Origin: Anaerolineales bacterium
GTDB taxonomy: Bacteria > Chloroflexota > Anaerolineae > Anaerolineales > UBA11579
DNA: 64,000 nucleotides
Assembly: GCA_019637675.1 (NCBI GenBank)
Contig: JAHBVE010000001.1
Coordinates: forward strand, 372,001 to 436,000
Direction: 5' to 3'
Positions within the stretch are counted from its first letter, which is position 1. Each line of letters opens with the position of its first letter. The position numbers and the translations under genes were made by a program. This document shows positions 61,490 to 64,000 of the stretch, in pieces. The notes under the pieces were generated by a model that was not told where the DNA came from, did not search any database, and saw nothing but the letters and a program-made list of their open reading frames with translations.

Positions 61490-62179
61490 TCCTGTTCTCC
61501 TTGTGTGGAGCCAGGAAAGACAAGGTTTTTCTGCGTCGCTTGTTAAGGTGCAGGTTGCATAGAATCATTGTAAATCAACCCGCCCATAATTTAGCGAACC
61601 AGTGAACGTGGAACTCCATTACTGTGAACCCTCCAGTCTTGAAAACTCCACCCCCCTACTAGTATCGGGGGGTGAACCCGAATTTCGGAGCGATGTTGAT
61701 TTGGAGATAGTACGGCTGGGGGACCCCCTTCCCCGCCGCAGGGCGGGGCCCCTTCCCCCAGCCGCCGGGCTCAAAAGACCAGCAGCCCAAATGCCTAATG
61801 ACCAAACCCGTTACGCTGCTGGGAAGCGCAGCGTGTCCGCCTCGCTCCTGCGATAGGAAAACCAAAAGCCCTATCGCATACCGCTCGCGGGTATCCGGAT
61901 GGCAAGTTGAGTAGGTAGCCGAAACTATCTACTCTGATTGCCGACAACTATTCAGTTGTGTTTGGTCTGAATTGATTACGGGCTTCCGCCTGACCAACTA
62001 GGCTACCCGCTTAGGTCGTATCTTTTTCAGTACACGCCCGACCTATTCGACGTGCTTAGCCTAAAAAAACGGCACCTGTATAGAGTAGCACCTGGTTAAG
62101 TGAGAGTCAACGACTAGTTTGTGCGGCCAGCAAGGCAGCATAGACTAGTGTCTGAATGTTTAAGTAGGGATCTTTTTTT
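61490..62179. ncRNA. Gene-free region with strong secondary structure
   Basis: 690 bp with no credible protein gene. Seen here: a long GC hairpin (arms 61713-61723 and 61754-61764, inner 61731-61737 and 61742-61748); and a possible structured RNA on the minus strand (62010-61887) closed by gcgggta/tacccgc and enclosing hairpins gcct-agttggtc-aggc, acaact-gaat-agttgt and gagtag...ctactc. The first part looks like a tRNA D-arm, but no anticodon arm fits. A further aggtcg/cgacct pair lies at about 62013-62055. Whether it is transcribed is unknown. Confidence 0.4.
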
Positions 62180-62638
62180 TTACAAACCGGGTAGACGATT
62201 CTCTCTGACATCCACCGATCCAAACCCTACAACCCCAAAATGAAAATCGTGTGTAAAAACATTGTAAATGCCAAGGCGGCGCATCTGTGCCATAGTAATT
62301 GCGTCTGTGTATGATATTGTTTGATCATGATAGCGTTGCAAGATACTAACTGCCTCTACATGGTCAGCCTGTTGCAATTCAACCTCCCTGTATCCGTCTC
62401 TTGGAAATCTCTCCAAAAATGAGGTGGCAACCAAAATACCTCGATCAAATAGAAGTCTTCTGTGTACTTCAGCTATAACTAACCTATTATAGAAGATGGG
62501 TATCCTTTCGCTCTCTAACATAGAAAGCGTCGCTAAAATATTTGCGTCTAGCTCATTAATTTGCGCATACAAACTAATGAGCGGGCCTGAATCTAGCATC
62601 AGTGCCCGCTCATAAAAACTTCTAGACGCCCCCAGCAT
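62180..62638 (-). CDS. PIN-domain protein
   Basis: 152 aa. PIN-type acidic residues appear in LMLDSGPLISLY (first Asp), NRLVIAEVHRRLL (Glu), SYTDAITMAQMRRLG (Asp) and FTHDFHF (final Asp). PIN domains are metal-dependent RNases and often VapC-like toxins. The gene is last of three in the operon. No VapB-like antitoxin is recognisable; the 78-aa gene upstream might take that part. Translation could start at the ATG at 62638 or at M14. Confidence 0.78.
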   Translation of the reverse strand: MLGASRSFYERALMLDSGPLISLYAQINELDANILATLSMLESERIPIFYNRLVIAEVHRRLLFDRGILVATSFLERFPRDGYREVELQQADHVEAVSILQRYHDQTISYTDAITMAQMRRLGIYNVFTHDFHFGVVGFGSVDVRENRLPGL

Positions 62639-62670
62639 GAATCACTTATATACGAGGGGCCTCCTCCCAA

Positions 62671-62907
62671 TTATTCGAGGGGAGGCACTTCGTCCTTCAA
62701 AAGAGCCAATTCGCCTGCGACCACTACATATTGAGACTGGCGCAAACCTGCCTGAATCTCAGGCGCAGGCATCGCCACAGCTCTAGTTACCATTGTCTGG
62801 ATTACGGGCGAAAAATCAATTCGAGCGTTTGTCTCTCCAAACTCTTCTGAAACATAAAGAGGAACGTTCGCAGTGCTTGATCTTAGATTTTCAAATATGT
62901 TATCCAT
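62671..62907 (-). CDS. Small orphan protein between protease and PIN genes
   Basis: 78 aa from the ATG at 62907 (GGAG 8 nt upstream; the upstream stop is one base away). It reads MDNIFENLRSSTANVPLYVS... and ends GELALLKDEVPPLE. It is acidic and lacks a recognisable DNA-binding motif. Position suggests an antitoxin or protease substrate/adaptor, but this is only inference. Confidence 0.6.
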   Translation of the reverse strand: MDNIFENLRSSTANVPLYVSEEFGETNARIDFSPVIQTMVTRAVAMPAPEIQAGLRQSQYVVVAGELALLKDEVPPLE

Positions 62908-62908
62908 A

Positions 62909-64000
62909 TCAAACTCCATCAACATTTTCACTCCATCCAATGGCCTGAAGGTCAACGTTAATGTTGACAGGTAACCCCGGTATCAAAGGTAACCCCTGCC
63001 CAGGTTGCAAGTTTACCTGCATTCCTGGGGGAAAGACTGAATGTTGGGTGAGTATCATGTCTGCAGAATATAGAAAAGAAGACTCCGAGGTTTCAATTAT
63101 AGCTCCGTTAGTTTTAAGGCTCATTCTCTGATTTGCCCCAATAATCTTCTGTAGAACAAATGTCTCTTCGAGGCTGAATAGAGAAACATACTCCTGGTAC
63201 AAAGCAGAGACCAAGTCTCTCTCTTCACCTTCAAGAAATTTCACTGTCTCGCTTCCGAAAAGACTTTGTGCTTCTTTGCGATTCAGAATATCACTATGGG
63301 AATAGCGACCTTCAGTTAGGGAGTTCACAATCAGCTGCTTTTTTTCCTCTTCATTGCTAATCTGAGGATTAAGTCCCAACAACCTTGAGGCAAGTTCCCT
63401 TATTTGGGTATGTGAGCGGTTAACGTTTCCCAATGCTAGGGGATGTACTTCTCTAGCTAAAAGCTCAAATGCCTTCTCTATATTGACAGGGGTTGCCTCT
63501 TCTTGCCCATTCCGAGCCTTACCCTTCCCGCGACTATTGTTTTGTTTTGTGGGATCTTTTGCAAGGTCAAAAAAAGCTGTAACTTCCTCCACACTAATTG
63601 CCTTCCTCTGTCCCTGCTGCCCTTGAGCGCCTTCCTGAAGCGGATTGAACTGGTTACCGGTAGTTGGATCAACTGGGCTCAATTCGCTGGCCTCACACAT
63701 GAAAATTTCGTCTGCGCCGAGGCATACTAAGGTGCCGGCACTATGTGCCTTATACGGTACTATTGCAGAAAAGTGATCTGAGTATTCGCGGAAGATACTA
63801 ACAAGGGGCCAAACAGAATCTGTTTGGCCTCCCGTTGTGTACAAAAATAAATCAAGGCGCGGCTTTTTCCCAAGGCTAGCCAACGCCCTATTAAAAAAGG
63901 GTTGAGCCTCGGTAGCCAGTCTCGCAGTGGTTGCGGGCACCTCAAAACCCGCAGATCTCCTATCAGAAGTTATATGAACAACTATTGAACTGCCTCTAAG
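62909..64000 (-). CDS. ClpP-fold serine protease (SDH/SppA-like), N-terminus outside window
   Basis: The frame is open to the window end, reading ...LRGSSIVVHITSDRRSAGFEVPATTARLATEA, so the real start is beyond 64000; the GTG at 63940 is internal. LDLFLYTTGGQTDSVWPLVSIFREY and VPYKAHSAGTLVCLGADEIFMCEASELSPVDP match the serine dehydrogenase proteinase (PF01972-like) branch of the ClpP/crotonase fold, with the Ser in HSAGT as the likely nucleophile. About 190 residues of unfamiliar C-terminal sequence follow. It is the first visible gene of an operon with the orphan and PIN genes. Confidence 0.8.
   Translation of the reverse strand, partial: LRGSSIVVHITSDRRSAGFEVPATTARLATEAQPFFNRALASLGKKPRLDLFLYTTGGQTDSVWPLVSIFREYSDHFSAIVPYKAHSAGTLVCLGADEIFMCEASELSPVDPTTGNQFNPLQEGAQGQQGQRKAISVEEVTAFFDLAKDPTKQNNSRGKGKARNGQEEATPVNIEKAFELLAREVHPLALGNVNRSHTQIRELASRLLGLNPQISNEEEKKQLIVNSLTEGRYSHSDILNRKEAQSLFGSETVKFLEGEERDLVSALYQEYVSLFSLEETFVLQKIIGANQRMSLKTNGAIIETSESSFLYSADMILTQHSVFPPGMQVNLQPGQGLPLIPGLPVNINVDLQAIGWSENVDGV

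Noticed and set aside
61602..61856. 84-aa ORF in the gene-free part of the tRNA-Leu element
   Set aside because: It runs through two strong hairpins and has no recognisable domain or ribosome site.
61887..62010. Genuine tRNA gene with intron
   Set aside because: A D-arm-like hairpin and closing stem are present, but no anticodon arm or TTC-type T-loop can be placed.

Overview
The window is GC-rich, densely packed chromosomal DNA. It looks like a member of the Chloroflexota, probably an Anaerolineae-type organism. The gene set suggests this: a fused heme A synthase/heme O synthase, an A2-type caa3 oxidase, PrxQ, MgtE, Bmp-type nucleoside ABC transport, and many short repeats of the 'gtcattgcgag' kind. 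The assignment is inference from gene content; there is no rRNA or marker gene to prove it.

Layout. (1) 1-7.7 kb: the 3' end of a copper nitrite reductase, a NnrS-like membrane protein, a potD-potB-potC-potA polyamine ABC operon, and two tandem paralogous 7-TM proteins coupled to a tiny basic protein. (2) 7.9-16.3 kb: a compact viral structural cassette. It holds a small scaffold-like protein, an SU10/DUF5309-type major capsid protein, an adaptor-like protein, a very large propeller-like virion protein, three more virion-type proteins and two holin-like membrane proteins. No terminase, portal, protease, integrase or lysin is present. All frames are open and most have a G-rich Shine-Dalgarno sequence. 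(3) 16.3-24.7 kb: an AAC(6')-type acetyltransferase, an HD-GYP phosphodiesterase, PolX, ribosomal protein S21, several small membrane or stress-type proteins, a META-domain lipoprotein and an EamA transporter. (4) 24.7-29.8 kb: a Bmp-type nucleoside ABC operon on the minus strand. Its leader contains an interleaved (pseudoknot) pairing followed by two terminator-like hairpins. (5) 29.8-37.3 kb: D-amino-acid oxidase, PEP carboxykinase, MgtE, tRNA-Arg, a small AT-rich islet, a Gfo/Idh/MocA oxidoreductase and ferrochelatase. (6) 37.5-42.3 kb: a five-gene ferric-siderophore uptake operon with an embedded FhuF-like reductase. (7) 42.4-47.4 kb: a beta-lactamase-like cell wall protein, proline dehydrogenase, a DinB protein, a UbiA prenyltransferase and PrxQ. 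(8) 47.5-56.9 kb: a complete aa3/caa3 cytochrome oxidase locus (ctaC, ctaD, subunit IV, subunit III, Sco, cupredoxin, Surf1, ctaA-ctaB fusion), then a PCuAC copper chaperone and an L,D-transpeptidase. (9) 57-60.2 kb: a Thr/Pro-rich membrane protein, pseudouridine-phosphate glycosidase, a PHP phosphoesterase and repeat-rich spacers. (10) 60.2 kb to the end: tRNA-Leu and an adjacent tyrosine recombinase mark the boundary of an AT-richer integrated element. It carries a ClpP-fold serine protease (cut by the window edge), a small orphan and a PIN-domain protein.

The parts connect mainly around aerobic respiration: heme supply, copper delivery and iron uptake serve the terminal oxidase, and polyamine and nucleoside scavenging suggest a heterotrophic life. 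The most unusual items are the capsid cassette without packaging genes, the structured leader of the Bmp operon, a pair of intergenic elements with identical inverted repeats spaced by exactly 32 nt, and the protease-PIN module in the tRNA-Leu element. All functions come from reading motifs by eye; no database search was run.
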